From Hyphomicrobiaceae bacterium (GTDB taxonomy: Bacteria > Pseudomonadota > Alphaproteobacteria > Rhizobiales > Hyphomicrobiaceae): 64,000 nt of DNA. A program made the translations under genes and the position numbers. Location of the stretch: positions 62,001 to 126,000 of the forward strand of contig JALHOW010000005.1 in NCBI GenBank assembly GCA_022842785.1. The letters are read 5' to 3'. Positions 19,205 through 29,363 of this stretch are shown here, piece after piece. The notes under the pieces were generated by a model. The model did no database searches and was not told the origin of the DNA. It was given only the letters and a program-made list of their open reading frames with translations. Positions within the stretch are counted from its first letter, which is position 1, and each line of letters begins with the position of its first letter.

Positions 19205-20697
19205 CTGCCGATCCGCAGGAAATCAGAAGGCTGCAACGGAACGAGGCCCAGCAGAACAGCACAGACTGCGAGGCTCAGCGCAACAAGCTCACGCGATCTC
19301 GATACGGCTCCTCGAATGACGAGCGGGGAGAGCGGATCGGCGAGCAGTCTCCCCAGCACCATAAAAATGTATCCGCCCGCGAGCAGCCCTCCCACAACAA
19401 TGACGGCGGCCCACCACCATTGGCCCTCGTTTATCGTCGCAATAAGCAGAAGCCACTTGGCGACGAAACCGCCGCTGGGTGGAACACCAATCAGCGACAG
19501 ACCCGACAGCGCAAAAGCAAACATGGTGATGGGAAGTTTGCGACCAATACCACCAAGATCCGCTATGCGATCATGCCCCAATGCTTCCGCGATCAGGCCT
19601 GCCGCCATGAACATCGCGGCCTTCGCAAAGGCATGGGAGAAGAGCTGCATCCAGCTGCCCGTCCATGCGAGACCGCTCCAAACAATGCCCGCGGCGAAAC
19701 CCGTGGCGAGCGGGAATATGAAGAACAAGTAGCCGAGCTGCGCGATGGTCGAGTACGCGATCATCAATTTCAGGCGCTGCTGGCGTAGTGCGAGAACACT
19801 ACCGACGAGAATAGCGCCAGCCCCGAGCGCCGCGAGCAACTGTGCCGCCGCAAAGCTGAGATGTCCTGGCATCGCATCGAACCAGATGCGGACAATCAGG
19901 AAGAACGATCCTTTTACGACAAGTGCAGAGAGGATCGCGCTCCCGGGCGCAGGCGCGCCTGCATGCGCCGGCGGCAACCACAGATGCAAAGGAAAGAGCG
20001 CCGTCTTCGCCAGAAGACCAACAGTCATCAGCGCGGCCGCGATCCAAGTTGCAGGCTCCGCGCGCACACGCCCCGAAAGCAGACCGATATCGAGCGTGCC
20101 GTACAGGCCATAGATCATCACGGCACCGAGCAGATAGAGGACGGACCCAATGAGCGCGAACAGCATGTACCGGAGCGCAGCCTCGATCGTCTCCTTCTGT
20201 CCCTTGAGACAGACCAGAGGCACCGCAGCGAAGGTCAGAAGCTCGAGTGCTACGTAGAGATTGAAGAGATCGGATCCCAGCACCAGTGCGTTCAGTGCAC
20301 TCCAAATGGAGAACAACAGAATCCAGAATACGTAGGGCGCGCGCGCCTCTGGGCCTTCGGCAGGCTGAACGAACTCTCCGCGAGCAAACAACCCGGTGGC
20401 GCATATCACCATGGCGGTCGTCATCATCATGGCGGCCGATATGCCGTCGGCTCGCAACGCGACACCGAGCGGAGGCGCCCAACCACCAACAACGTAGATC
20501 TGCGACTGCCCGCCTTGAGCGACGGCCATCACAACGGCGGTTGCAATAGCAAATCCGATCGGCAGGACAATGTACGCCACGCGCTCGATATTGCGACCGT
20601 TCACGACAAGTGCGACCAGAATACCCGCGACCGGCCACATGATCGCCAGCACGAGCAGATATCCTTCGGTCGTCGCCGTGACTGCCGCCACCGACAT
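19201..20697 (-). CDS. proton-conducting antiporter subunit, MnhD/MrpD-like
   Basis: LFPLHLWLPPAHAGAPAPGSAILSALVVKGSFF, MIAYSTIAQLGYLFF. Confidence 0.88.
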   Translation of the reverse strand: MSVAAVTATTEGYLLVLAIMWPVAGILVALVVNGRNIERVAYIVLPIGFAIATAVVMAVAQGGQSQIYVVGGWAPPLGVALRADGISAAMMMTTAMVICATGLFARGEFVQPAEGPEARAPYVFWILLFSIWSALNALVLGSDLFNLYVALELLTFAAVPLVCLKGQKETIEAALRYMLFALIGSVLYLLGAVMIYGLYGTLDIGLLSGRVRAEPATWIAAALMTVGLLAKTALFPLHLWLPPAHAGAPAPGSAILSALVVKGSFFLIVRIWFDAMPGHLSFAAAQLLAALGAGAILVGSVLALRQQRLKLMIAYSTIAQLGYLFFIFPLATGFAAGIVWSGLAWTGSWMQLFSHAFAKAAMFMAAGLIAEALGHDRIADLGGIGRKLPITMFAFALSGLSLIGVPPSGGFVAKWLLLIATINEGQWWWAAVIVVGGLLAGGYIFMVLGRLLADPLSPLVIRGAVSRSRELVALSLAVCAVLLGLVPLQPSDFLRIGR

Positions 20698-21041
20698 CAG
20701 GAGCGGCCTCCATCCACTTCCAAACCGGCGGAGGTCGCCTCCGATTCTACGGCGTTGCCAGCCTCTGGCTCGAAAAGGCGCAGCACAAGCGCAACTGCAA
20801 GTGCTGTCGCAGCAAAGGCGACGACGATACCTGTAATCACCAGCGCCTGCGGAACAGGATCGCCGCCGAGGCCTGCCGCCGCCCCTCTGCGCGCGACGAC
20901 ACCAAACAAGAGGAACACACCGCTTCCCAGCAGGTTGAATGCAAGTATCTTTCGTAAGGGATGTGGATCGACGATGACGCCGAACAATCCGAGCCCGACC
21001 AAAGCGGAACTACAAAGCCCGAACAGTGTGGCCGTAGTCAT
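20697..21041 (-). CDS. Mrp/Mnh antiporter subunit C (NuoK-like)
   Basis: GLGLFGVIVDPHPLRKILAFNLLGSGVFLLFGVVARR...DPVPQALVITGIVVAFAATALAVAL. Confidence 0.85.
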   Translation of the reverse strand: MTTATLFGLCSSALVGLGLFGVIVDPHPLRKILAFNLLGSGVFLLFGVVARRGAAAGLGGDPVPQALVITGIVVAFAATALAVALVLRLFEPEAGNAVESEATSAGLEVDGGRS

Positions 21042-21973
21042 TTCTGCTGCATCCGTTCGGGTGGGCCGGCCGCGAGGAGACCTAGAGTCGCGGCGATGGA
21101 AACCGCCAAGGCGGCCTCGACAGCAACAATGAGCGCTTTGGCGTAGGCCGGGGGGTACGCAAGAAAGCCATCCGCGATGAAAACTCCGGTAAAACCTACG
21201 ATCAGGAAGAGCGCAGGTCCGGCAACGAGCAGCCAACGCAGCCAAACGTTACTGATCGATGGCGCACGCATGACGCCGGCCATCATGACGAGCAGCCACA
21301 TGACAGCGAGCACAGTGCCGCCCTGGAATGCGCCGCCGGGATTTGAGGCGCCCGTCCAGGTCATGTAGATCGCGAAGACGATACCGAACGGCGGCAGGAT
21401 CTGAGCGAAGAAGGCAAGAATGTCGCTCGGCGGCACGGTGGTGTCCAAGGACGGCACGCCGCGCCACGCACGATCCGGTGCCAGCGACCAGACGCCGACC
21501 AGTGCCAAAAGAAGCACGACCTTCTCAAGAAGCGTGTCGAGCGCACGATAGGCGAAGAGAACGGCGGCGACAGGATTGCCAAGACCGGTCTGGTCCAGGT
21601 TCTGCATGGCCATGGGCGCGAGAGTAGGAGCGGGGTAAGTTAGTAAAAGCGCGACGGCCGCAAGGCTCGCCGATATCATGGCGCAGAGAACAGCCGCCAC
21701 TACCGTGATCGGGAAGGAGAGTCGCGTGCCGCCTGCATCGGCTCCCTTCAAGCGCGCGGCGGCGCCAAGAAGCAGCGTTCCCGTAATACCGCTGCCGATT
21801 GCAGCCTCGGTCAACGCTACATCGACAGCCGATAGCCGCACCCAGGCAATTGCCATCAGCAGCCCAAAGACCACGAAGATGATGGTGGCGACGACGACAT
21901 CCCGCACCACGATCATCCATGCACCGATGCCAACCAGCAGGACGATCAAGCCGATGTCGAAGGCAGCAGCCAT
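21038..21973 (-). CDS. DUF4040/MbhD-like domain fused to MnhB-type subunit
   Basis: LSAVDVALTEAAIGSGITGTLLLGA (DUF4040-like) followed by MnhB-like GGAFQGGTVLAVMWLLVMMAGV. Confidence 0.82.
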   Translation of the reverse strand: MAAAFDIGLIVLLVGIGAWMIVVRDVVVATIIFVVFGLLMAIAWVRLSAVDVALTEAAIGSGITGTLLLGAAARLKGADAGGTRLSFPITVVAAVLCAMISASLAAVALLLTYPAPTLAPMAMQNLDQTGLGNPVAAVLFAYRALDTLLEKVVLLLALVGVWSLAPDRAWRGVPSLDTTVPPSDILAFFAQILPPFGIVFAIYMTWTGASNPGGAFQGGTVLAVMWLLVMMAGVMRAPSISNVWLRWLLVAGPALFLIVGFTGVFIADGFLAYPPAYAKALIVAVEAALAVSIAATLGLLAAGPPERMQQK

Positions 21974-21990
21974 GATCGTGTACTTCTCCG

Positions 21991-22266
21991 CTAGCGAACG
22001 GCGCGAACAATGAGTTGCGTCACGATCGCTCCCGATATGAGAGCGAACAGCCAGACGATGATCAGCTTGAGCGCAGCGAGCGGCCCCGCGACCTGCGGCA
22101 GCAATCCAAGGGCCACGAGACCAAGCCCTAAATTGTCCGCCTTGGTGAGCGCGTGAAGCCGCGTCGGCACATCGGGAAATCGCAACAATCCAATCGTACC
22201 GGCCACGAAGAAGAAGGCACCGCAGGAAATCGCCAGAACTGTGAAGGCATCCATAGTGCTGCTCAT
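21991..22266 (-). CDS. Mrp/Mnh antiporter subunit G
   Basis: GAFFFVAGTIGLLRFPDVPTRLHALTKADNLGLGLVALGLL. Confidence 0.9.
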   Translation of the reverse strand: MSSTMDAFTVLAISCGAFFFVAGTIGLLRFPDVPTRLHALTKADNLGLGLVALGLLPQVAGPLAALKLIIVWLFALISGAIVTQLIVRAVR

Positions 22267-22547
22267 TTGCGATGGTCCTCTGCTTGCGCGGAGGCCTTAC
22301 CCTGCAGTCCTCCCACAAAGGCGACAGAGGCAAAGGCGGCAAGCAGCGCCAGCATAAGCGCAACATCGACAATGGGTGGCGTGTCCGTCGCCACTGCAAG
22401 CAGCAGTAGGATGGCTACGCCGCCGGTGCCGATAAGTTGTGCGGCCATCATGCAGTCCGCAGCCTGCCGGCTATAGAGAATGCGCACGAGGCCGACCGCG
22501 ATCGTGCCGAGGATGAAGAGCGCGGCGCCAAACAGAAACTCAGGCAT
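22263..22547 (-). CDS. Mrp/Mnh antiporter subunit F
   Basis: Small 3-TM protein MPEFLFGAALFILGTIAVGLVRILYSRQAADCMMAAQLIGTGG; between E and G. Confidence 0.82.
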   Translation of the reverse strand: MPEFLFGAALFILGTIAVGLVRILYSRQAADCMMAAQLIGTGGVAILLLLAVATDTPPIVDVALMLALLAAFASVAFVGGLQGKASAQAEDHRK

Positions 22548-23052
22548 GGTGTTGCTCCAGTCCAAGCGCGCGCAGGTACCGCTTCTCCTCATCAGCAAGA
22601 AGCCGTGCCACCGGCTGACCGACATCGAGGCAATGAACGACGAGATTGCCATCCGCGTCGAAGCCGGCCGGGAGCAGCCCCGGTTGCAGGCTCGCCATCG
22701 TGCAGAAACCGCTTCGCAACGGTCCCATCGGCGATGTGCATCGACAGATCGCAATACCGGGTGCGAGCGGCAATCGAGGATCAAGAGCGCGCAATGCGAC
22801 GTCGAACCCGGCCACAACGGACTGCTGCAGAAAGCGAAGCATTAACTGAGCGATCAGCATCGGATGCCGCTTGCTTTGTCCCGGCGGCAGGAAGCGCAGG
22901 CTTGCCCAGCTCGCACACGCCGCGGCCAGTATTCCTGCAGGCAGATCACCAAGCTTAAAGCCGGAGAGGATCAGCCAGAACGCGAGAAAGCCGATCGCTC
23001 GTGTCAGCGCGGTAGTAGTCCGGAGGTCCTGGTCCGCGGCGGCACTCAACAT
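22540..23052 (-). CDS. Mrp/Mnh antiporter subunit E
   Basis: FWLILSGFKLGDLPAGILAAACASW...QQSVVAGFDVALRAL..., C-terminal VVHCLDVG. Confidence 0.82.
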   Translation of the reverse strand: MLSAAADQDLRTTTALTRAIGFLAFWLILSGFKLGDLPAGILAAACASWASLRFLPPGQSKRHPMLIAQLMLRFLQQSVVAGFDVALRALDPRLPLAPGIAICRCTSPMGPLRSGFCTMASLQPGLLPAGFDADGNLVVHCLDVGQPVARLLADEEKRYLRALGLEQHHA

Positions 23053-23070
23053 GGGGCGCTCATACTCAAT

Positions 23071-26000
23071 TCAGGCGGCAACGAGCTGCTTCGAGGACTG
23101 GGCTTCTCTCCAACCGAACCAAGTCACGTAGAGTGTCGGCAGGAAGATCAAGGTGAGCAGGGTCGCGACGAGCAGGCCTCCCATGATCGCAAGCGCCATG
23201 GGGCCCCAGAATACGGTCGGCGCAATCGGGATCATGCCAAGCACAGTCGATATCGCGGTCAGCATGATGGGCCGGAAGCGTGCGGTGCCCGCATCGACCG
23301 TGGCTCGATGGATATCCTTACCGGCGGCCCTTTCCGATTCGATCTGGCCGACAAGAATGACCGCATTCTTCGTGATCATGCCGATGAGCGCGAGAATGCC
23401 GAGAATGGCGACGAAACCCAGTGGCTGGCCGAACAACAAGAGAGCACCGACCACACCGATGAGCCCAAGCGGTGCAACGCTCAGGACGATGAACAGGCGC
23501 TGGAAGCTGCCGAGTTGAATCATCAGCACCGTAAGCATGATGAGGATCATCGCCGGCACGATTGCAATGACCGACGCCTGTGACTTACGACTCTCTTCGA
23601 CTGTGCCACCGGTCGCGATGCTGTAGGGCCGCGGGAGCTCCTTGGCCAAAGCCTCGATTGCTGGCGCGAGGGCCGTCACGACCGTTTCCGGCAATGTACC
23701 CGGGGTGACGTCGGCCTGTACGGTCAGCGTTGGAACGCGATCGCGTCGCCAGACTAGCGGAAAGTCCTGCTTGTACTCGAAGGTCGCGAACTGACTGAGA
23801 GGAACCGTCCGGCCGCCCGGCAGCGGCACCTGCAGCGTACGTAGTGTCGCCAGCGAAACGCGCTGATCGTCAGTCGCACGCGCGACGACGTCGACGAGAT
23901 AGATATCGTCACGTACTTGCGTGACAGGAGTGCCCGATATGACGGTATTGAGGACGCTGGCAAGACTTTGCGAGCTCAGCCCGAGCAGGCGCGCCTCGTC
24001 CTGGTCAATACGAACGCCTATCTGCCGTTCAGGCTCGATCCAGTCGAAATTGACGTGCGTTGCATGCGGATTGGCAGCAATGATCTGTGCAAGCTTGAGA
24101 GCAATTTCCCGGATCTGCGCAAGATCGGGGCCGCTCACACGATACTGGACAGGCCAGCCAACAGGCGGGCCGAGCTCAAGTGGATAGACACGACTGGTCG
24201 TATTGGGGAAGTCCTTGGCCAGCACGTTCTCCAGCTTGGCGCGGAGACGTTCGCGCGCGGCCACGTCCTTGGCCACGATGACGGACTGCGCGAAGAAATC
24301 ATTCGGCAGTTGCACATTGAGTGGCAGATAGAAGCGTATGGCTCCCCTGCCGACGTACGTACTCCAACGGGCGACGTCCGGATCATCCTTGAGTATGGCG
24401 TCGAACTGCCGGGCCATGGTTTCGCTGGCGTGGATCGAGGCATTTTGAGGAAGCCCGAGATCCACCATGAGCTCAGGTCGATCCGATGACGGGAAGAACT
24501 GACGCGGGACGAGCGGAAGCGCCAGGAAGGACGCAGCAAACAGCGCCAAGGTGACGGGGATGGTCACCCACTTGGCGCGTATGGCCAGCTCGAGGAACTG
24601 CTGGTACCACTGAGTTATCCTGTTGGGCTGCCCGGCTTCGACCTTATCCGGCGACTTGAGAAGTACGACGCCCAGAAGCGGCGCGAACAACACAGCGACG
24701 AACCACGAGACGATGAGCGCGATGCCGACGACAGCAAATAGCGAGAACGTATACTCACCTGCGGAGCTCGCAGCGAAGCCCACGGGAATGAAGCCGGCGA
24801 TCGTGACCAATGTGCCGGCCAGCATGGCAAAGGCATAGGTGCGGAATGCATATGTTCCGGCCGCTACCTTGTCATCACCGAGAGCGAGACGATTGAGCAT
24901 TGCATCGGTGGTCGTCATGGCGTCGTCGACAAGCAGGGCGAGCGCGATGATCAGCGCTCCCAGCGATATGCGTTGCATATCGATGCCCGTGACTTGCATG
25001 ATCGAGAACACGATCGCAAGTGTCAGCGGTATCGCAAGCGCGATCACCAACCCTGGGCGCACACCAAGACTGATGAAGCTCACCGCAAGGATGATCGCAA
25101 TGGCCTGCCAGAGCGAGGACATGAATTCGGCAATTGCACTCGTCACCGTCACTGCCTGATCGGCGACGCGTATCGGCTTGATGCCGATCGGCAGTTCCGC
25201 GGTGACTTCGTCAATTGCCTTTCGAATGTTCCTCCCGAGCGTGAGGATATCGCCGCCATCGCGCATGGCGACCGCGAGCCCGATCGCCGGCGCGCCATCG
25301 ACACGGAACAATGGTTGCGGCGGATCAGCAAATCCTCGCCTGATCTGAGCGATATCGCTCAAGCGCAGAATGCGCCCCCCGGCCACGAAATTGGTCTCCG
25401 CCACATCCTGCTCGGAGCGGAACGCACCGGATACGCGCAGCGCGAGCGTTTCATATCCGGTCTCGATAGTACCCGCGGGCCGCACGACGTTCTGTGCCTG
25501 CAGTGCACCAATAAGTGCCGCGCGATCGACGCCGAGACCAGCCAGCTCCTTCATCGAGAACTCGACGAAGATCTTCTCGTCCTGCGCGCCCAGCATCTCG
25601 ATCTTGGACACGTCGGGCACGTTCAGGAGCTTGGATCGAATGTCCTCCACATAGTCGCGCAGCTCGCGATGCGTGAAGCCGTCGGATGTAAATCCGTAGA
25701 TGATGCCGAAGGTGTCGCCGAAGTCATCGTTGAAGCCGGGCCCGACAATGCCCTGCGGAAGTGTGTGACGGATATCGCCGATGCTCTTGCGCACGTGGTA
25801 CCAGATATCGGGCACCTCATCGGCAGTGGTATTGCCGAGCAGATTGACGAAGATCGTCGTCTTGCCTGCGCTCGTGAAGCTGCGCAGAAAGTCGAGCTTG
25901 GGTGTTTCTTGCAGTTTGCGCTCGAGGCGTTCCGTGACTTGCTTCAGCGTATCATCGACGTTCGCTCCAGGCCACGCAGCCTGAACGACCATCGTCTTGA

Positions 26001-26133
26001 TGACGAACGTTGGATCTTCGCTGCGACCGAGACGGAAGTAGGCCAAGACCCCGGCGATCACCATTGCGATCATGAGGTAGACGATGATCGAGCGGTTCCT
26101 AAGTGCCCAGGCGGAGAGATTGAACTCGCTCAT
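23071..26133 (-). CDS. RND efflux transporter permease (AcrB/HAE1-like)
   Basis: 1020 aa; GRSEDPTFVIKTMVVQAAWPGA, LALLVDDAMTTTDAM, ILALIGMITKNAVILVGQIE. Confidence 0.93.
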   Translation of the reverse strand: MSEFNLSAWALRNRSIIVYLMIAMVIAGVLAYFRLGRSEDPTFVIKTMVVQAAWPGANVDDTLKQVTERLERKLQETPKLDFLRSFTSAGKTTIFVNLLGNTTADEVPDIWYHVRKSIGDIRHTLPQGIVGPGFNDDFGDTFGIIYGFTSDGFTHRELRDYVEDIRSKLLNVPDVSKIEMLGAQDEKIFVEFSMKELAGLGVDRAALIGALQAQNVVRPAGTIETGYETLALRVSGAFRSEQDVAETNFVAGGRILRLSDIAQIRRGFADPPQPLFRVDGAPAIGLAVAMRDGGDILTLGRNIRKAIDEVTAELPIGIKPIRVADQAVTVTSAIAEFMSSLWQAIAIILAVSFISLGVRPGLVIALAIPLTLAIVFSIMQVTGIDMQRISLGALIIALALLVDDAMTTTDAMLNRLALGDDKVAAGTYAFRTYAFAMLAGTLVTIAGFIPVGFAASSAGEYTFSLFAVVGIALIVSWFVAVLFAPLLGVVLLKSPDKVEAGQPNRITQWYQQFLELAIRAKWVTIPVTLALFAASFLALPLVPRQFFPSSDRPELMVDLGLPQNASIHASETMARQFDAILKDDPDVARWSTYVGRGAIRFYLPLNVQLPNDFFAQSVIVAKDVAARERLRAKLENVLAKDFPNTTSRVYPLELGPPVGWPVQYRVSGPDLAQIREIALKLAQIIAANPHATHVNFDWIEPERQIGVRIDQDEARLLGLSSQSLASVLNTVISGTPVTQVRDDIYLVDVVARATDDQRVSLATLRTLQVPLPGGRTVPLSQFATFEYKQDFPLVWRRDRVPTLTVQADVTPGTLPETVVTALAPAIEALAKELPRPYSIATGGTVEESRKSQASVIAIVPAMILIMLTVLMIQLGSFQRLFIVLSVAPLGLIGVVGALLLFGQPLGFVAILGILALIGMITKNAVILVGQIESERAAGKDIHRATVDAGTARFRPIMLTAISTVLGMIPIAPTVFWGPMALAIMGGLLVATLLTLIFLPTLYVTWFGWREAQSSKQLVAA

Positions 26134-27284
26134 GGCGTCGAACCGAGCAGTCGGACTGTCTGCCCCGGATGCAGCGCCTGCACGCCGGCAGTGACGATGA
26201 TATCCCCGGCGGAAAGACCACCGGATACCGCCACCACCGCCTGGTCGAACCTTTGTATCTCGACATTTCGTATCGATACCGCATGGCTCGCCGGATCAAC
26301 GACCCATACGGCGGGCTGGCGGTTGAACTGCGTCAGTGCGGTTGCCGGGATCTCGAACGACGATAGCGCGTCCCGCTCAATGCGTCCGGTAACGGTCGCG
26401 CCGAGACGCATCGCGGCCGGTGGTTCCGTCAAACCGACCTTCACCTGAAATGTCCGCGTTACAGGATCGGCCTGCGGCGCGACTTCGCGGACGCGGCCGA
26501 GCGTGGCGACGGACGCATCGTCGGCAAGAGCCACCTGTACCTCCGGGCTGCTCGGTGTGGAGCGGATCAGTTGGGCCGGTACGTCGAACACGGCGTCACG
26601 ACCGTCCTTGCGCGCCAGCTTGACGATCATCTGCCCGGCCTGTGCGATTTCTCCAGGGCCTGGCCCCAACGCCGTAAGCACACCTGGCGCATCCGCCCTC
26701 AGCTCTGTGAAGCTGACGCCGTCCTTGGCAAGCTTCAGCTGTGCCTCGGACGCATCCACTTGCGATTGCGCGGTCTGGAGGGCCTGCGCCGCATCATCAT
26801 GGTTGGCGCGTGTTGTCCAACCCTGCTTGAGAAGCGTGTCCTGACGCTCGAAGTGATTGCGCGCCTGCGTGAGCTGCCCGCGCGCAGCGTTCAGGTTTGC
26901 TTGTGCGGCACGCAACGCGTTCAGCTCATTCTGTGGCTCGAGACGCGCAACGAGCTGGCCAGCCTTGACCCAATCTCCAAGACTGACATCGCTCTCGAGA
27001 ATCCGACCCGAGATCCGGAAGGCGAGAGAGACCTCGTCATCCGCTTCGATGCGGCCGGTGAATGTGATCGGAGTGGTGCCGACCCTCTTCTCGGCCACTA
27101 CGGTTCGCACCGGTCTTGCGTGAGACTGCGTCGTCTCCGCCTCCGGCCGGCATCCAGCCACCATTGTTGGAAGCATCAGGAGAATTGCCGATCGCCGCCA
27201 TTCCCGCCGCAAGAAGCAGGCCACTGTTCGGAGCACGTCTTGCCTGTAGGCGGCGGATGCGGGCGGGGTCGGATACTGCTCCAT
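26130..27284 (-). CDS. RND efflux periplasmic adaptor (MFP) subunit
   Basis: Lipoprotein-like MVAGCRPE; GRIEADDEVSLAFRISGRILESDVSLGDWVKAGQLVARLEP; overlaps the permease start. Confidence 0.92.
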   Translation of the reverse strand: MEQYPTPPASAAYRQDVLRTVACFLRREWRRSAILLMLPTMVAGCRPEAETTQSHARPVRTVVAEKRVGTTPITFTGRIEADDEVSLAFRISGRILESDVSLGDWVKAGQLVARLEPQNELNALRAAQANLNAARGQLTQARNHFERQDTLLKQGWTTRANHDDAAQALQTAQSQVDASEAQLKLAKDGVSFTELRADAPGVLTALGPGPGEIAQAGQMIVKLARKDGRDAVFDVPAQLIRSTPSSPEVQVALADDASVATLGRVREVAPQADPVTRTFQVKVGLTEPPAAMRLGATVTGRIERDALSSFEIPATALTQFNRQPAVWVVDPASHAVSIRNVEIQRFDQAVVAVSGGLSAGDIIVTAGVQALHPGQTVRLLGSTP

Positions 27285-27520
27285 GAACAGCTCACTCCAT
27301 TGATGAAGCAGGATTCCGGAACTCGGACAAGGTCGTGAGGCATACGCCGTTGGAGACTGCGTTCAGATGCGAAGTGTGCCTATCAGGGTAAACCCTGCAA
27401 CACGGGGCCAAGCTCACTTGGAGCAACGAGTTCGTGGCCAGCCACGAAGCTGAACAATCGACGAGACGTCCGCGCGATAGCTCGCACGGACGTCGCCGAA
27501 ACTCTCTCTCCGCTTCACTA

Positions 27521-27763
27521 TCACCAGCGCCAGCCGCATACGCGACGCCCACGATGCCACCAGCACACCCACCTGCGCCGCCTACGCCGACGGGGGCCCA
27601 CGACAACGACCTGCGCCTTGTCAAACAAATCGCCGGGGCCTTGCGGGGCGATGGTGCGAGAAGACGGTGGTGCGGCGTGCGCGTCCTGCGACAGAACTCG
27701 CCCAAACATCGTGGTTGCGGCTGCTGCGCCCAGACTGAGCACAAGCATCTGCCGGCGATCCAT
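27521..27763 (-). CDS. small exported protein with Tat-like signal and Arg/Trp-rich C-terminus
   Basis: 80 aa: MDRRQMLVLSLGAAAATTMFGRVLSQDAHA + [50 protein letters not shown]. Confidence 0.75.
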   Translation of the reverse strand: MDRRQMLVLSLGAAAATTMFGRVLSQDAHAAPPSSRTIAPQGPGDLFDKAQVVVVGPRRRRRRRWVCWWHRGRRVCGWRW

Positions 27764-27905
27764 GCATGTCACGTCATCATCTCCCGAGGTGATCATTCAC
27801 TTCATGAGAAAGCCTAGTGGGCGACGATTGGCAGTGAACATCCGAGGAAACCCGGAAAACCCGCAAGTGGTCGTCCCTATGGACGTGCCGAACTCCCTGG
27901 TGCTG

Positions 27906-29360
27906 TCAGAAGCTTCCCAGCAGCGAGCCGAGAACAATGACGACGATGAGCGCAAGAAGGGCGCCGACAATGGCCGCCATGACGATGTCGAGGTAACCTT
28001 CTTTGTGCGTCACGCCGCACACCGAGAGAAGCGTTACGACGGCACCGTTGTGCGGGAGACTATCGAGCGTGCCGGCGCCGATGACCGCAACGCGATGCAT
28101 GACGTCGGGGTTCATACCGATCTCGGCAGCGAGCTTCATATACGTTGGCCCGAGCGCATCGAGGGCGATGGTCAGGCCGCCCGAAGCTGAACCGGTCAGC
28201 GCGGCAAGAATATTCGTCGCCACCGCGAGCGACACGAGGGGACCGCCACCTATCGAGAGCACCCAGTCGCGAACCTCCGCGAACGCCGGAAGCGAAGCCA
28301 CGATAGCTCCGAAGCCGACGAGACTTGCCACCGATACAATGGGCAGGACGGAAGCATTGGCGCCCGCGCTCATCGTCGCGCGCAGCTCCGGCACGCTGCG
28401 GAAGTTGATTGCGATCACGACAACAATGGCCGCCAGGAGCGCGACAATGACGGACCACAATCCAGCCACAGCATAGAGTCCGGTCGAACCCCATATTGCT
28501 TCCGAGAGAAAGGCGACGTCCATGCGCGGCAGAATCGCGAACGACATGAGAAGATTCGTGAGAATGACGACGACTATCGGTAGCGCCGCCAGCGCTATGG
28601 GAGGCCCACTCTTTGCTTCGATACTGCGGTGAATCTCGGCGGGATCGAACTCGCGCGCCGTCGTTGCGCGCTCGCGAACAATAGGATCATCCGCCGCTTG
28701 ATCGGCCGAGCCTGGATCATCTGGACCGAAGCCCTCGCCGGCCAGACGCGCTTTCTCTTCCGCGCGCTTCAGCCACCACATGCCAAACGCCAGCATGATC
28801 GCCGAGGCAATGAGGCCGAGGCCGGGCGCTGCAAATGGCGTCGTGCCGAAGAACGGCATGGGAATGGCGTTCTGGATAGCGGGTGTACCGGGTACGGCCG
28901 ACATCGTGAACGTGGAAGTGCCGAGTGCGATCGCAGCCGGCATGAGCCGCCGCGGCACACCCGCCTGTCGAAACAGCGCGATCCCCATAGGCGCAAGCAC
29001 GAAGAACGCGACAAACAGACTGACGCCGCCGTAGGTGACAATGGCGCCAGCGAGCACCACTGCCAGGATCGCACGCTGCGGGCCGAGCTTCCGGGTCATG
29101 TAGTTGGCAATCGACGCAACCGACCCGGAATCCTCCATGAGCTTGCCGAACAGTGCCCCCAGGAGAAAGAGCGGAAAGAACTGCGCGATGAAGTCGGCAG
29201 CATTCGTCATGAATATCTGCGTCCAGCTCGCAAGCAGCGGCTGGCCCGAGAAGCCGGCCGCGATCAAGCCGGCCAGCGGCGCAAGGATCAATATGCTCGA
29301 GCCGCGATAGGCGAAGTAGATGAGGCCTGCGAGACCGACGAGGATACCGAGCATCCCCAT
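27906..29360 (-). CDS. GntP-like permease
   Basis: Polytopic; LILAPLAGLIAAGFSGQPLLASWTQIFMTNAADFIAQFFPLFLLGALFGKLMEDSGSV, VTYGGVSLFVAFFVLAPMG. Confidence 0.75.
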   Translation of the reverse strand: MGMLGILVGLAGLIYFAYRGSSILILAPLAGLIAAGFSGQPLLASWTQIFMTNAADFIAQFFPLFLLGALFGKLMEDSGSVASIANYMTRKLGPQRAILAVVLAGAIVTYGGVSLFVAFFVLAPMGIALFRQAGVPRRLMPAAIALGTSTFTMSAVPGTPAIQNAIPMPFFGTTPFAAPGLGLIASAIMLAFGMWWLKRAEEKARLAGEGFGPDDPGSADQAADDPIVRERATTAREFDPAEIHRSIEAKSGPPIALAALPIVVVILTNLLMSFAILPRMDVAFLSEAIWGSTGLYAVAGLWSVIVALLAAIVVVIAINFRSVPELRATMSAGANASVLPIVSVASLVGFGAIVASLPAFAEVRDWVLSIGGGPLVSLAVATNILAALTGSASGGLTIALDALGPTYMKLAAEIGMNPDVMHRVAVIGAGTLDSLPHNGAVVTLLSVCGVTHKEGYLDIVMAAIVGALLALIVVIVLGSLLGSF

Positions 29361-29363
29361 GGG

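Noticed and set aside
19861-21132. 423-aa plus-strand ORF opposite the Mnh genes
   Set aside because: Antisense shadow, very R/Q/H-rich; the opposite strand encodes clear antiporter subunits.
24973-26448. 491-aa plus-strand ORF opposite the RND permease
   Set aside because: Antisense shadow; composition (H/R/D-rich) typical of reverse-frame GC-rich translation.
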